Counted from the first letter of the stretch, positions 26,765-35,322 are shown. The stretch: DNA of 59,136 bases from Bacteroidetes bacterium HGW-Bacteroidetes-10 (GCA_002842695.1 PHDT01000017.1:1-59136); one strand, 5' to 3'. Notes: a model not told the origin generated them from the sequence alone. A program made the numbers and translations.

Positions 26765-26795
26765 TTTGATGTAGCTGAAATTAAGTTTAAATTTG
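26765..26795 (+). promoter_or_regulatory. fabI promoter
   Basis: TTTG (26765-26768), 19 nt, TAAATTTG (26788-26795): a full match to the Bacteroidetes housekeeping promoter. The predicted leader to the ATG is about 65-75 nt. Confidence 0.75.
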
Positions 26796-26874
26796 CCCTG
26801 AATAATAAATCGAACACCCTGTAATAAACAATTCCAAAATAATTGTGTTGTTATTGGGTGTAAAAATGAAACCT

Positions 26875-27741
26875 ATGTCTTATAATTTATTAAAAGGAAA
26901 AAGGGGTCTCATATTTGGGGCCTTAAACGAAAGCTCGATTGCATGGAAGACAGCAGAGAGAGTGTATGAGGAGGGAGGACGCTTTGTGCTTACCAATACT
27001 CCCGCATCTATGAAGATGGGGAATATCGAGGAACTTGCAGCTAAATGTGAATCAATAGTTATTCCGGCAGACGCAACAAATGTAGAGGATCTTGAACTCC
27101 TAATCACTAAGGGAATGGAATTCCTTGGCGGTAAGTTTGACTTTGTTCTTCACTCTATAGGTATGTCTCCAAACGTAAGAAAGGGACGCACCTATGACGA
27201 TCTCAACTACCACTATCTGCATCAGACTCTTGACATCTCTGCAATCTCTTTTCACAAGGTGCTTCAGAGCTGCCGTAAACTCGATGCAATAAACGACTGG
27301 GGTTCTGTTGTTGCACTATCTTATGTAGCTGCTCAGAGAACACTCTACGGCTACAACGACATGGCAGATGCAAAAGCTCTTCTGGAGTCAATTGCAAGAA
27401 GCTTTGGTTACATTTATGGTCGTGAGAAGAATATCAGAATTAACACTGTATCTCAGTCTCCAACAATGACAACAGCCGGTGGCGGAATCATGGGATTCGA
27501 CAAACTCTATGACTTTGCAGAGAGGATGTCACCACTGGGCAATGCTACAGCAGAGGAGTGTGCAGATTATGTTGTTACACTTTTCTCTGATCTTACACGT
27601 AAAGTTACTATGCAAAATCTCTTCCATGACGGTGGATACTCAAGTATGGGTATGAGCCTTGGGGCAATGAGTGTGTATCGTGAAGGTCTTGAATACCAAG
27701 ACGTAAAGGACGACAAGCGCACATCAAAAGCTAAAAAATAG
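26875..27741 (+). CDS. fabI: Enoyl-[acyl-carrier-protein] reductase (NADH)
   Basis: Last reductive step of fatty-acid elongation. About 288 residues from ATG 26875 (MSYNLLKGKRG, the usual Bacteroidetes start); ATG 26866 is an alternative. Nucleotide-binding GLIFGALNESSIAWK and the catalytic Tyr-x6-Lys pattern in YGYNDMADAKALL are present, as is VNTVSQSPTMTTAGGGI. Monocistronic, with a promoter before it and a strong terminator after. Confidence 0.95.
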   Translation: MSYNLLKGKRGLIFGALNESSIAWKTAERVYEEGGRFVLTNTPASMKMGNIEELAAKCESIVIPADATNVEDLELLITKGMEFLGGKFDFVLHSIGMSPNVRKGRTYDDLNYHYLHQTLDISAISFHKVLQSCRKLDAINDWGSVVALSYVAAQRTLYGYNDMADAKALLESIARSFGYIYGREKNIRINTVSQSPTMTTAGGGIMGFDKLYDFAERMSPLGNATAEECADYVVTLFSDLTRKVTMQNLFHDGGYSSMGMSLGAMSVYREGLEYQDVKDDKRTSKAKK

Positions 27742-27783
27742 TCCCGCAATACGGGCTGGCCTAAGGCCGGCTGAAAAACAGAA

Positions 27784-27820
27784 GACCCGCTAAAATCAGT
27801 TTTAGCGGGTCTCTTATTTT
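27784..27820. terminator. Terminator between fabI and the arsenic operon
   Basis: GACCCGCTAAAA (27784-27795) and TTTTAGCGGGTC (27800-27811) form a perfect 12-bp stem with a 4-nt loop, followed by TCTTATTTT. Symmetric enough to serve the convergent arsenic operon too. Confidence 0.9.
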
Positions 27821-27852
27821 CGGGTTAACGAAACTTCAAATCTTGCATAGGG

Positions 27853-28083
27853 TTATACGAAGAGAGCTTTAACCTCTTTTTCTGAGGGAACTTTACCCTT
27901 AATCTTTACAACTCCGTCTACAACAACTGCAGGCAGCATCATCACATTGAACTTCATTATCTCCATGATATCCTCAATTTTGGTGAGGTTAGCATCGATT
28001 TTGTTCTCATCTATCACCTTTTTTACAACCTCGTAAGTTGTTTTGCATTTGGCACATCCGGTGCCCAGAATAATAATTTCCAT
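27853..28083 (-). CDS. Small thioredoxin-like protein (ArsE-like)
   Basis: 76 residues from ATG 28083 (MEIIILGTGCAKC). A single glutaredoxin/thioredoxin-like domain with C10-x-x-C13 and cis-proline region MMLPAVVVDG. It is the last gene of the arsenic operon, 57 nt after arsG. In the described arsEFG group a protein of this size and fold is ArsE, which with ArsF reduces nitroaromatic arsenicals; that assignment is inferred from fold and order. Confidence 0.78.
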   Translation of the reverse strand: MEIIILGTGCAKCKTTYEVVKKVIDENKIDANLTKIEDIMEIMKFNVMMLPAVVVDGVVKIKGKVPSEKEVKALFV

Positions 28084-28140
28084 TTTTATTTCAATTTTAC
28101 TTTGTCTGTTGTCAGTTATACCGGTTTTAATCAATCTGCC

Positions 28141-28839
28141 TTATGCCAGCAGGTTCATTAAGATATAGTAACCGCCTGTAATAATAAAAACAGCTGCAAT
28201 TACCCTTTTGAACCAGATCTCAAAACTTTTGATGTTACTGTAAAACTTACCAACATTGGATACGCTGTAAGCAAGGAGCCAGGCTGTGATAATCACCGGC
28301 AGCCCGGTGGCAACCGCAAATGCCGGAGGTAGCAGTAATCCTTCGGGTGAGGCGATTGTCAAAGGAATCAGCACAACAAAATAGAGAACTCCGCTGTAGG
28401 GACAAAAGGCCATTGCAAACAGAACCCCCAGCAAAAATGAGTTGAGGTATCCGCGCTTGAAGTTTTTCTCCTGGAGCCTGCTTCCAAATCCTCCCACAGC
28501 CGGGAGCTTGATAACATCCAACATCAGAATTCCAAAAACCACAAGAGCCACTCCAAGCCAGACTCCTCCTATGCTCTGAAGTGCGCGGGCAATCTCAAAC
28601 TTGCTCGCTCCAAAATAGAAAAGCGTACCCAGGGCTGTATAGGTAAACATCCTTCCAAATGTGTAAAGCACTCCGTTCATGAGCACCCGCCTCTTATCTG
28701 TAATATCCCTGCTGAGCCAGGCCGTTGCAGTGATGTTTGTAGCAAGAGGGCAGGGGCTTAATGCTGTCATGAGCCCAAGAATAAAGGCCGTCAGAATAGG
28801 TATCTGAGAACTGTCCGCCAGATTTTGCAGAAACTCCAT
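28141..28839 (-). CDS. arsG: ArsG-like aromatic arsenical efflux permease (DsbD/CcdA superfamily)
   Basis: 232 residues, about six membrane helices. Cysteine-proline motifs LSPCPLATNI in helix 1 and FCPYSGVLYF in helix 4 are those of CcdA/DsbD-type membrane proteins; the arsG branch exports trivalent aromatic arsenicals. Nine nt after arsF. A general CcdA-like electron carrier working with the thioredoxin-like neighbours is the alternative. Confidence 0.8.
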   Translation of the reverse strand: MEFLQNLADSSQIPILTAFILGLMTALSPCPLATNITATAWLSRDITDKRRVLMNGVLYTFGRMFTYTALGTLFYFGASKFEIARALQSIGGVWLGVALVVFGILMLDVIKLPAVGGFGSRLQEKNFKRGYLNSFLLGVLFAMAFCPYSGVLYFVVLIPLTIASPEGLLLPPAFAVATGLPVIITAWLLAYSVSNVGKFYSNIKSFEIWFKRVIAAVFIITGGYYILMNLLA

Positions 28840-28848
28840 AATCTCTTG

Positions 28849-29283
28849 TTATTGAGCTGAAAGGTTGGTGTTGATTACTTTTGCAATCTCTGCCCTGAGA
28901 GCATCAGGATCTTTGATAGCATTTGCAAAGGCAAAGTCAGTCATATCTGTGATTGTCTCACCCTTTGATATTACCAGTGAACTCCACGAGATCTTATATT
29001 TCTCTGCAATTGCTTTGAATTTTGGATCGTCTGTATTTACCTCAGTAAAAACGATATTTTTATTTTCAGAAAATTGTGCAGTAAACACCTCCTGTACTAT
29101 CTCTCCCACAGCAATGCAGGTCTTGCATCTTTGAGTTCCGTGAAAATAGAGGACATTAACAATCTGCGGGCTGTAGTCCAGTTGTACCTCATCTGCAGTA
29201 ACTGCTGCCTCAGGTGTTGTTTGCCTGCCTCCGCATGAGAGGAGTAAAAGTGCTGCAAATGCGAGCGTTAGAATTTTTTTCAT
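28849..29283 (-). CDS. arsF: ArsF-like thioredoxin-fold lipoprotein
   Basis: 144 residues. Signal peptide with lipobox LLLLSC (cysteine at residue 17), then a thioredoxin-like fold with RCKTC near 55 (HGTQRCKTCIAVGE). Matches ArsF, described as part of a nitroreductase for aromatic arsenicals, in length and motif. Sits 3 nt after acr3 and before arsG, the order known for arsF-arsG pairs. Envelope-anchored. Confidence 0.82.
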   Translation of the reverse strand: MKKILTLAFAALLLLSCGGRQTTPEAAVTADEVQLDYSPQIVNVLYFHGTQRCKTCIAVGEIVQEVFTAQFSENKNIVFTEVNTDDPKFKAIAEKYKISWSSLVISKGETITDMTDFAFANAIKDPDALRAEIAKVINTNLSAQ

Positions 29284-29286
29284 TTA

Positions 29287-30336
29287 TTAATTTTGTTTGT
29301 GTGTATCATAGTACTTTTTCTTCAGGCGGAATGCTATGTTTACCAGCAGGATTAGAGCGGGTACCTCTACCAGGGGGCCCACAACTCCGGCAAAGGCCTC
29401 TCCGCTGTGAAGGCCGAATACTCCAATTGCCACTGCAATTGCCAGTTCAAAGTTGTTTCCGGTCGCGGTAAAGGAGACAGAGGCGTTTTTGTCATAGTCG
29501 GCATTAAGCATTTTCCCGGCAAAAAAGCTGAGAAAAAACATAACTACAAAGTAGATGAGCAGAGGTATTGCTATTCTCACAACATCCAGAGGTATATCAA
29601 CTATCAGTTCCCCTTTAAGGCTGAACATCAGTATTATTGTCAGCAGCAGGGCTATAAGTGTGACCGGAGAAATGCGGGGAATAAACTTCTCCTTGTACCA
29701 CTGCTCTCCCTTAAGTTTTACAAGTCCAAAGCGGCTTACTACTCCCATCATGAACGGAATTCCCAGATAAATTCCAACAGTCTCAGCGATTGTTCCAATT
29801 GAGATGTCAACTATTGCTCCTTCAAAACCAAAGTAGGGAGGGAGCACCGTTACAAATATCCAGGCATAGAAGCTGTAAAAGAAGACCTGAAAAATACTGT
29901 TGAGGGCTACCAGACCGGCACCATATTCTGAGTTGCCGTCTGCAAGATCATTCCATACCAGCACCATTGCGATGCATCTGGCAAGTCCTATCAGAATAAC
30001 TCCCACCATATAGTGAGGATAGTCCCTGAGAAAAATTACTGCAAGAATGAACATCAGAACCGGACCAATTATCCAGTTCAGAAACAGCGACAGCGTAAGG
30101 ATCTTTACATTTTTGAAAACCTTTGGCAGCAGCCTGTAGTCAACTTTAGCCAAAGGCGGATACATCATAAGAATGAGCCCTATCGCCAAAGGAATATTTG
30201 TTGTCCCGCTGGACATCGAATCAATTTTACCTGCAACTCCGGGGAAAAAGTATCCGGTTGCAACACCAATTGCCATTGCGGCAAAAATCCACAATGTCAG
30301 GTTCTTGTCAAGAAAACTCAGTTTTTTGGCAGTCAT
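29287..30336 (-). CDS. acr3: ACR3-family arsenite efflux permease
   Basis: Exports As(III) using the proton gradient. 349 residues with about ten membrane helices. The essential cysteine lies in [12 protein letters not shown], the conserved helix-4 motif of Acr3. The C-terminal [20 protein letters not shown] is likewise typical. Twelve nt after arsC and 3 nt before arsF. Confidence 0.96.
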   Translation of the reverse strand: MTAKKLSFLDKNLTLWIFAAMAIGVATGYFFPGVAGKIDSMSSGTTNIPLAIGLILMMYPPLAKVDYRLLPKVFKNVKILTLSLFLNWIIGPVLMFILAVIFLRDYPHYMVGVILIGLARCIAMVLVWNDLADGNSEYGAGLVALNSIFQVFFYSFYAWIFVTVLPPYFGFEGAIVDISIGTIAETVGIYLGIPFMMGVVSRFGLVKLKGEQWYKEKFIPRISPVTLIALLLTIILMFSLKGELIVDIPLDVVRIAIPLLIYFVVMFFLSFFAGKMLNADYDKNASVSFTATGNNFELAIAVAIGVFGLHSGEAFAGVVGPLVEVPALILLVNIAFRLKKKYYDTHKQN

Positions 30337-30348
30337 GGCGATATAGTA

Positions 30349-30774
30349 TTATTCAGTTTTAATCCTCGTCTTATAAAGATTAAGAAAAGCATTCCGGATC
30401 TCGTCGCGAACCCTTATATATTCACTTTGGATAAACTCAGGCGTTCCCTGTGCATCCGACGGATCATCAAATCCTATGTGCAGACGTTGTTTTACATTAC
30501 CCATAAAAGCAGGGCAGCTCTCATTTGCGCCGCCGCAAACGGTAATGACATAGTCCCACTCCTCGCCCAGGTATTTCTCTACACTGTCAGAAGTGTGGTG
30601 TGATATATCAACTCCGGCCTCCATCATAACCTCAACCGCCTTCTGGTTGAGCCTTCCGCTGGCATTAGTGCCGGCCGATGCCACATGGAGAGTTTTATCA
30701 AACGACTGCAGGAACCCATGCGCCATCTGGCTGCGGCAGCTGTTTCCCGTGCAAAGTATCAGTATTTTTATCAT
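30349..30774 (-). CDS. arsC: Arsenate reductase, low-molecular-weight phosphatase type
   Basis: Reduces As(V) to As(III) with thioredoxin as electron donor. 141 residues. N-terminal LCTGNSCRSQMAHGF is the CX5R anion loop; the later cysteine in CGGANESCPAF and the DP motif FDDPSDAQGT complete the triad pattern of the Staphylococcus/Bacillus-type ArsC. Feeds As(III) to ArsM and Acr3 made from the same operon. Confidence 0.95.
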   Translation of the reverse strand: MIKILILCTGNSCRSQMAHGFLQSFDKTLHVASAGTNASGRLNQKAVEVMMEAGVDISHHTSDSVEKYLGEEWDYVITVCGGANESCPAFMGNVKQRLHIGFDDPSDAQGTPEFIQSEYIRVRDEIRNAFLNLYKTRIKTE

Positions 30775-30857
30775 CGTATTCTTGTTTTAGATTAATCTTT
30801 TGTGATTTAAGATTCTGTAATTATTTATCGACTATTGTTTTAGTGCCTTTTAATAAA

Positions 30858-31622
30858 TTACACATCTTTAAAGCCTGTTACCGTTATTGAATTGATCCGG
30901 ATTCCAAGTTTCTCATCTGCCTGAAGCGGTTTCTCGCTCTGCACCTTAACTTGCGCGAAGCCTGCTTTCCCAATGCAGGAGAGGTATTCAGCCCTTGTTA
31001 ATGCTCCGCCCACGCATCCGGCAATAAAATCTGGCGATGTTCTTATCTCCTCGGGAAGCACCTCCTCTGAGACCACATCAGAGATGCAAAACCTGCCCCC
31101 TGGTTTGAGCACCCTGAAAATTTCACGGAATGCCTGCTCCTTATCGGGCACCAGGTTTAGCACGCAATTGCTCAGTACTATATCTGCATAGTTATCTGAG
31201 ACTGGCATCCGCTCTATGTCTCCCTCAATAAATTCCACATTTGTGTAGCCCAGTTTAAGGGCGTTCACCCTGGCTTTTGCAACCATTGCAGGAGTAAAGT
31301 CAACTCCTGTTACCCTGCCGCTCTCTCCGACAAATGACCTTGCAACAAAAGAGTCATTGCCTGCACCCGAACCCAGATCCAGAACAATCTCTCCCGGCTT
31401 TAAGCCGGCCGCCATAACAGGAATGCCGCAACCCAGGCCAAAGTCTGCATCCTCAAAGTGTCCGGGTGCCTCAGAGTAATCTGAACTCATCCCCGGTACA
31501 CCTGCACTGCAGCACCCCTCAATTCCGCAACAATCACCGGCCGGGTCGCTCTGACTCCCGGCAACTGCCGCTGAATATCTCAGCTTAACGGCATCTTTCA
31601 GCACTTTTGTATCCAGTTTCAT
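30858..31622 (-). CDS. arsM: Arsenite methyltransferase
   Basis: SAM-dependent methylation of As(III) to methylated forms. 254 residues. N-terminal cysteine cluster C31-C32 and C37-C38 (DCCGIEGCC), SAM motif VLDLGSGAGNDSFVA, and the family cysteines in LSNCVLNLVP and IAGCVGGALTRAEY. Second gene of the arsenic operon (57 nt after arsR, 83 nt before arsC). Confidence 0.94.
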   Translation of the reverse strand: MKLDTKVLKDAVKLRYSAAVAGSQSDPAGDCCGIEGCCSAGVPGMSSDYSEAPGHFEDADFGLGCGIPVMAAGLKPGEIVLDLGSGAGNDSFVARSFVGESGRVTGVDFTPAMVAKARVNALKLGYTNVEFIEGDIERMPVSDNYADIVLSNCVLNLVPDKEQAFREIFRVLKPGGRFCISDVVSEEVLPEEIRTSPDFIAGCVGGALTRAEYLSCIGKAGFAQVKVQSEKPLQADEKLGIRINSITVTGFKDV

Positions 31623-31679
31623 TTTAAAAGATATTTGTCAGCATACATAATTCAGGCAGCATTAATCTGCATTAAACGA

Positions 31680-32009
31680 TTACCTGCAAACATAACTGTT
31701 GCCTTCAATATCCCGGAAAAGCTCAGTAAACATACTCCTGGCCTTGTTCCAGTTTTCGCGGTTGATACAGTATTTGATTGACGGGAGTGTAAGAGTACCC
31801 TGAATTAGCCCCGCATCCTTAAGTTCACTTAAGTGTTGTGATAAAGTGCTCTTTGCCACGGGTATCACCTCAGACATATCTCCGTGGTAGCAGCACGCCT
31901 GGCTTGCAAGCAGATCCAGAATCGCAATTCTCACCGGATGCCCCAGAGCCTTGGCAAATCTTGCCATCTGTTCCTGCTCTGCAGTAAACGCCTTCTCTTT
32001 ATTATTCAT
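31680..32009 (-). CDS. arsR: ArsR-family arsenic-responsive repressor
   Basis: Winged-helix repressor released by As(III). About 109 residues from ATG 32009; a TTG-started longer form to 32042 would run into the promoter. Helix-turn-helix region VAKSTLSQHLSELKDAGL and the cysteine pair C39-C40 (SQACCYHGDMS) before it; a further cysteine near the C-terminus (YVCR) could complete a three-thiol site. First gene of the operon and its presumed regulator. Confidence 0.92.
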   Translation of the reverse strand: MNNKEKAFTAEQEQMARFAKALGHPVRIAILDLLASQACCYHGDMSEVIPVAKSTLSQHLSELKDAGLIQGTLTLPSIKYCINRENWNKARSMFTELFRDIEGNSYVCR

Positions 32010-32035
32010 AATTATTTGCTCTGATGAACATGTTG

Positions 32036-32051
32036 TTCGCAAAATTACGAA
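32036..32051 (-). promoter_or_regulatory. arsR promoter with overlapping operator
   Basis: Minus-strand -7 box TAATTTTG (32047-32040) lies within the inverted repeat TTCG-N8-CGAA (32036-32051), 27 nt before the arsR ATG. A repressor bound here would cover the -7 box, fitting autoregulation. Confidence 0.6.
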
Positions 32052-32174
32052 TAATAATTATTTGTGCAACTAGTTACTTGCTAAAGTTTCACACGTGCCA
32101 AACTCTGCCTTGTCAAAGGTCGTGTTTCTTTGCCTGGTGATAGTTTTGAGTGTGTTATGAACTGAACTTTTGAT

Positions 32175-32291
32175 CGACCCGTACGGCTGTAACTAATTGA
32201 TTGATTGCACATAGCCCGTTAATCTGACATCTCAGATGTCAGATTAACGGGCTATGTGCTAATAATCTGCAACTTGCAGCCCTGCGGGTAG
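32175..32291. repeat. Family B concentric palindrome element, copy B3 (117 bp)
   Basis: Left arm CGACCCGTACGGCTGTAACT (32175-32194); the right arm (to 32291) is degenerate. The central palindrome is a perfect 26-bp stem: 32207-32232 (GCACATAGCCCGTTAATCTG and on) with 32234-32259, around the single base 32233, the exact midpoint. Its sequence is unrelated to the central stem of B2. Confidence 0.9.
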
Positions 32292-32313
32292 CAACGAAAT
32301 TCTCAGGTATCTA

Positions 32314-32417
32314 CCCCTGGGGAAAAGTGTCAAACATCACATATTCAATTAGTTGTGAAATATTTCGTTTTTGTATAAAAAGCTGTTTATCAACGATCTG
32401 ACACTTTTCCCCAGGGG
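32314..32417. repeat. Family C inverted-repeat element, copy C2 (104 bp)
   Basis: Arms 32314-32335 (CCCCTGGGGAAAAGTGTCAA plus AC) and 32396-32417 (ending CTGACACTTTTCCCCAGGGG). Relative to C1 the arm tips changed from CCTCAGAGG to CCCCTGGGG on both sides, so pairing is kept. The interior has CGTTTTTGT at the place of CAATTTTGT. Confidence 0.9.
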
Positions 32418-32442
32418 AAAAATAGGACAAACGCCCAGACAC

Positions 32443-32490
32443 TGAAGTGACCCCCAAAAGTTAGACAAAAACTTTTTTGGGGTCACTTCT
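32443..32490. repeat. IS3-family-end-like hairpin remnant
   Basis: AAGTGACCCC (32445-32454) pairs with GGGGTCACTT (32479-32488); inside are AAAAGTTAGACA and AACTTTTTT. TGAAGTGACCCCCAAAAGTT resembles the terminal repeat of IS3/IS150-group insertion sequences, so this may be two abutting IS ends left after internal deletion. No transposase is present. Confidence 0.45.
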
Positions 32491-32511
32491 GTGGGATGCT
32501 TGGGGGATACT

Positions 32512-32636
32512 ACATGTCAGCCTAATTTACAATTATCAGTAATTCAGATTGTTAAATGAATGGAGATTTCAAAAAATCTAGATTTAGAAAACGTAATACG
32601 CAGATATTCAGTGATGTGTAAATTAGGCTGACATGT
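32512..32636. repeat. Family A inverted-repeat element, copy A3 (125 bp)
   Basis: Arms ACATGTCAGCCTAATTTACA (32512-32531) and TGTAAATTAGGCTGACATGT (32617-32636), a perfect 20-bp match. Exactly as long as A1 and A2, 28 kb away. Confidence 0.92.
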
Positions 32637-32696
32637 GGCAGGGGGAAATGGCATGTTCGATGTGAACCGAATTCAGCATTACATCAGTAATTTGTA

Positions 32697-33464
32697 TCAC
32701 AGCGACAGCCGCTCTTTAAGCAATTTGTACCCTGCGCTGCTGGCCCGGAGTGAGATTCCGTTTTTTAGATAGATGTTGTAGCTCTCTTTGCCATAGAGTT
32801 CGGCCCTGAGAATTTTTGATGTGTTCACAATGCATGAACGGTGAATGCGAATGAAGTTGCCCGGCAGATTGTATTCAAAATATTTCATTGTCTGCTCTTT
32901 AACATATTTTCCATCCTCAGTGTGAAGCATTACATAGTCTCCGTATGCCTGGATGAACTGAAGATCTTCGGTCCGGACAATATGTAGTCTCGAGCCATCC
33001 TTGACAGAGATATGGTCAATTGCGGCACTTTTGCCTGCAGAAGGGAGTTCGGGTTCGGTCGTATCTGCCATCTCTTTGCAGCTGATATTGCTGTACCAGA
33101 GCGAAAGTGACAGCCAGCAAAGCAAACCGATAATGACTATCATTGGTATTGAAACATAAAACAGCTCCAGAACCTCTTCTCCTCTGACAGATAGAACGGC
33201 AAGCACTCCGGCCAGTGCAGCACCCTGAATAATTAAAGCCACAGCAGCCTTTGCACCGGTTGCTTTAAGGAACTCTTTTATATACCAGTAGAAGTAGGCG
33301 GACAATGAAAAGATTAGTGAGTATGTAATTCCTGCCTCTGCCGATTCAATTACCGGCAAATGGATACAGGAGTAAAGAAAATATGCAAGGAGAGCGGCTA
33401 AGCCTGCGCTTGCCGCTATCCCCCATAATTTTTGCGATATATGTTCCGTAAACGGATGAGTCAT
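32697..33464 (-). CDS. Membrane-anchored LytTR-domain transcription regulator
   Basis: 255 residues. The N-terminal ~140 residues hold about four membrane helices with no recognised sensor domain; the C-terminal ~100 residues (ISVKDGSRLHIVRTEDLQFIQAYGDYVMLHT ... in pieces, NFIRIHRSCIVN) form a LytTR DNA-binding domain. No receiver domain. Begins 2 nt after the LiaF-like gene, so the pair is co-transcribed and may sense envelope stress. Confidence 0.85.
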   Translation of the reverse strand: MTHPFTEHISQKLWGIAASAGLAALLAYFLYSCIHLPVIESAEAGITYSLIFSLSAYFYWYIKEFLKATGAKAAVALIIQGAALAGVLAVLSVRGEEVLELFYVSIPMIVIIGLLCWLSLSLWYSNISCKEMADTTEPELPSAGKSAAIDHISVKDGSRLHIVRTEDLQFIQAYGDYVMLHTEDGKYVKEQTMKYFEYNLPGNFIRIHRSCIVNTSKILRAELYGKESYNIYLKNGISLRASSAGYKLLKERLSL

Positions 33465-33466
33465 AA

Positions 33467-34213
33467 TCAGCCTTTAATTTCTACACCTCCAAACGAGACA
33501 TTACCTCTGATAATGAGTTTATGCTCCAGGTCTGTTGTTGTGCCTGCAGCGTAGCGCTTGTCATCGCTTCCGCTGAAGAAGTTGCGGAGTTCTGTTTTTA
33601 CAGTCCAGTTGTAAGGTACAAAAATTTCCACACCTCCAAATGAGCAGTCGATATCAATATATGTTTCCGGAGCAGAAAGTGATGTTCTTCTAAGGTCAAG
33701 AATGGTTCCGCCAAAGTTGTTGGAAATCTTTGCTCCCTTAAATACCGGGTCCAGGACTATCTGGTTAACCGATCCAAAGGCAATATGCGAATTGACAAAG
33801 CCATCTTCAGTTGTGTAAGATGTGTCGCTTGAGAATCTTTTGCCTCCTCTGAAGCGGGAGTGAGTCTCAGGTCTGAATACCTTAAGAATTAGAATAACAC
33901 CAACTAAAATGATGAGCAGCGGCCAGTATGTGCCTATCCACGCAAATCCAACACCTGTAAGTCTCGGAACAAGGAAAAAGAGACCAACTCCTACAAGAAC
34001 GGCTCCGCCTGTATGCTTCCCGCTTATAAGAGAAGAGAGACCCAGCACAATCAGAAGCATCTGCCATGAAATAAAGATCCTGAAAATTCCGTAGGGAACA
34101 ATTCCAAGATTTTTGCCAAGAAACATAAATCCTACTGCAATAATTGCTGCAGCGATTAAAATGGTATGAAGTCCATTTCTGCGGGCGCTGCCCCGTTCGT
34201 CGATAACATGCAT
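33467..34213 (-). CDS. LiaF-like / DUF5668 membrane protein
   Basis: 248 residues. N-terminal half with about four helices in the LiaI/LiaF-type arrangement (FLGKNLGIVPYGIFRIFISWQ; VGVGLFFLVPRLTG; LLIILVGVILILKVF), C-terminal half a beta-rich LiaF-C-like domain (GSVNQIVLDPVFKGAKISNNFGG; YIDIDCSFGGVEIFVP). In Firmicutes LiaF restrains an envelope-stress kinase; here the partner is the LytTR protein. Functional link is inference. Confidence 0.8.
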   Translation of the reverse strand: MHVIDERGSARRNGLHTILIAAAIIAVGFMFLGKNLGIVPYGIFRIFISWQMLLIVLGLSSLISGKHTGGAVLVGVGLFFLVPRLTGVGFAWIGTYWPLLIILVGVILILKVFRPETHSRFRGGKRFSSDTSYTTEDGFVNSHIAFGSVNQIVLDPVFKGAKISNNFGGTILDLRRTSLSAPETYIDIDCSFGGVEIFVPYNWTVKTELRNFFSGSDDKRYAAGTTTDLEHKLIIRGNVSFGGVEIKG

Positions 34214-34365
34214 TGTCTTTGTTGTTTTAAAGTTTTTGCAAAACTATGAACTGAAATGCTTCCTAAATAGTATTTCCCGACGAATCGCCGCCAAAAATCT
34301 GTGAATCCGGAAAAATTCCGGTGGAAACAGAGCATTCAGGGGCTTACTTTTACGGGCTGATTCTC

Positions 34366-35175
34366 TTATTTTACCGGAGTAAAGATAAATCCGCCTTTCC
34401 CGTCACTCTTCAATTTTCCTATTCCCGGATAAGGAATATGCATTCCTGCTGCAGTAAGATTGTTTTTAACAATATATGCAAGCATCATGAATCTGGACTG
34501 CACGGCAGCTGCCGGATCTGTGTCGTATGATATTGCCACCTGAGGATAAGGCATCTGAATGGCCATTGCATGTGTAAGATCTCCCCATATAACAAGGTCA
34601 TCAATTATATATACCGTATGCCCGGGAGTATGCCCGTAACTTTTCATAGAAGATAACGCGTCAAATACCCTTTTTGGTTTTGATTCGCCCGGTTCAAACA
34701 GGATAAGATCTTCTCCGTACTCTTTAATAGCCTTTACCGCACTTTCGTTTGCGCTGGCAAACTCCTTTTTTGACATATATAGCTTTGCATTCGGAAATGC
34801 CCTCTTTCCCTCTCTCAGAAGCCCACCAAAATGGTCTCCGTGCAGGTGAGTCATAAGAACAGCATCAATCTCATCAGGAGTAACACCTGAGGATTTAAGG
34901 TTATTGAATAACTCACGACCGTATCCGGCGTCAAGCAGAATATTCTTCTTTTTGGTTTTAATTAGAAATGCATTAACTGCTATCGGATAATTGTTCTCTG
35001 GTGCAGTTTCTGCAATGATCTCAGGTGTTACACCAATAAGATTATTCAGATTGCTTTCGCGCTGAATCTCAGAGAGCAGAATGATCTCTGCATTTTCGGT
35101 CCTGTAGCTGAATGTGTTTTGGGCAAATGACAATCCTGAGATGAGCAGTGCCGCAAGGAGGTGTATGGTTTTCAT
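34366..35175 (-). CDS. Exported metallo-beta-lactamase-fold hydrolase
   Basis: 269 residues with signal peptide MKTIHLLAALLISGLSFAQ. Zinc ligands: H110, H112, D114, H115 in THLHGDHFGG, then SYGHTPGHT, WGDLTH and a final histidine in AGMHIPYPG. The set is that of the glyoxalase II/lactonase-like MBL branch rather than of true beta-lactamases. Periplasmic; substrate unknown. Stands alone. Confidence 0.87.
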   Translation of the reverse strand: MKTIHLLAALLISGLSFAQNTFSYRTENAEIILLSEIQRESNLNNLIGVTPEIIAETAPENNYPIAVNAFLIKTKKKNILLDAGYGRELFNNLKSSGVTPDEIDAVLMTHLHGDHFGGLLREGKRAFPNAKLYMSKKEFASANESAVKAIKEYGEDLILFEPGESKPKRVFDALSSMKSYGHTPGHTVYIIDDLVIWGDLTHAMAIQMPYPQVAISYDTDPAAAVQSRFMMLAYIVKNNLTAAGMHIPYPGIGKLKSDGKGGFIFTPVK

Positions 35176-35322
35176 ATTTATGCTGATAATTTTTTCAATA
35201 TTAACACTTTTCTGATTAACAGACCAAAATTTTTAATGTTCAAACCTACGCGGCATAAAATTATTTGTGTTATTAATTTTATTGAGTAAATTTACGAGTG
35301 TTATTGAGTAAAATATTAATAA

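Larger units (their letters stand above)
32052..32696. other. Gene-free stretch with repeats B3, C2, A3 and an IS-end-like hairpin
   Basis: Between arsR and a tandem LytTR gene, about 0.65 kb. Four palindromic units follow each other: B3 (32175-32291), C2 (32314-32417), a short IS3-like hairpin (32443-32490) and A3 (32512-32636). No gene seen. Confidence 0.8.

Noticed and set aside
30013-30603. 196-residue plus-strand frame opposite acr3 and arsC
   Set aside because: Antisense shadow; Gln/Asn/Arg-rich and without family features.
32697-34213. Classical two-component system
   Set aside because: The LytTR protein lacks a receiver domain and the partner is LiaF-like, not a kinase.
34366-35175. 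Beta-lactamase (antibiotic resistance) reading of the MBL protein
   Set aside because: Motif set is that of general MBL-fold hydrolases of the lactonase/glyoxalase type; no basis for beta-lactam activity.
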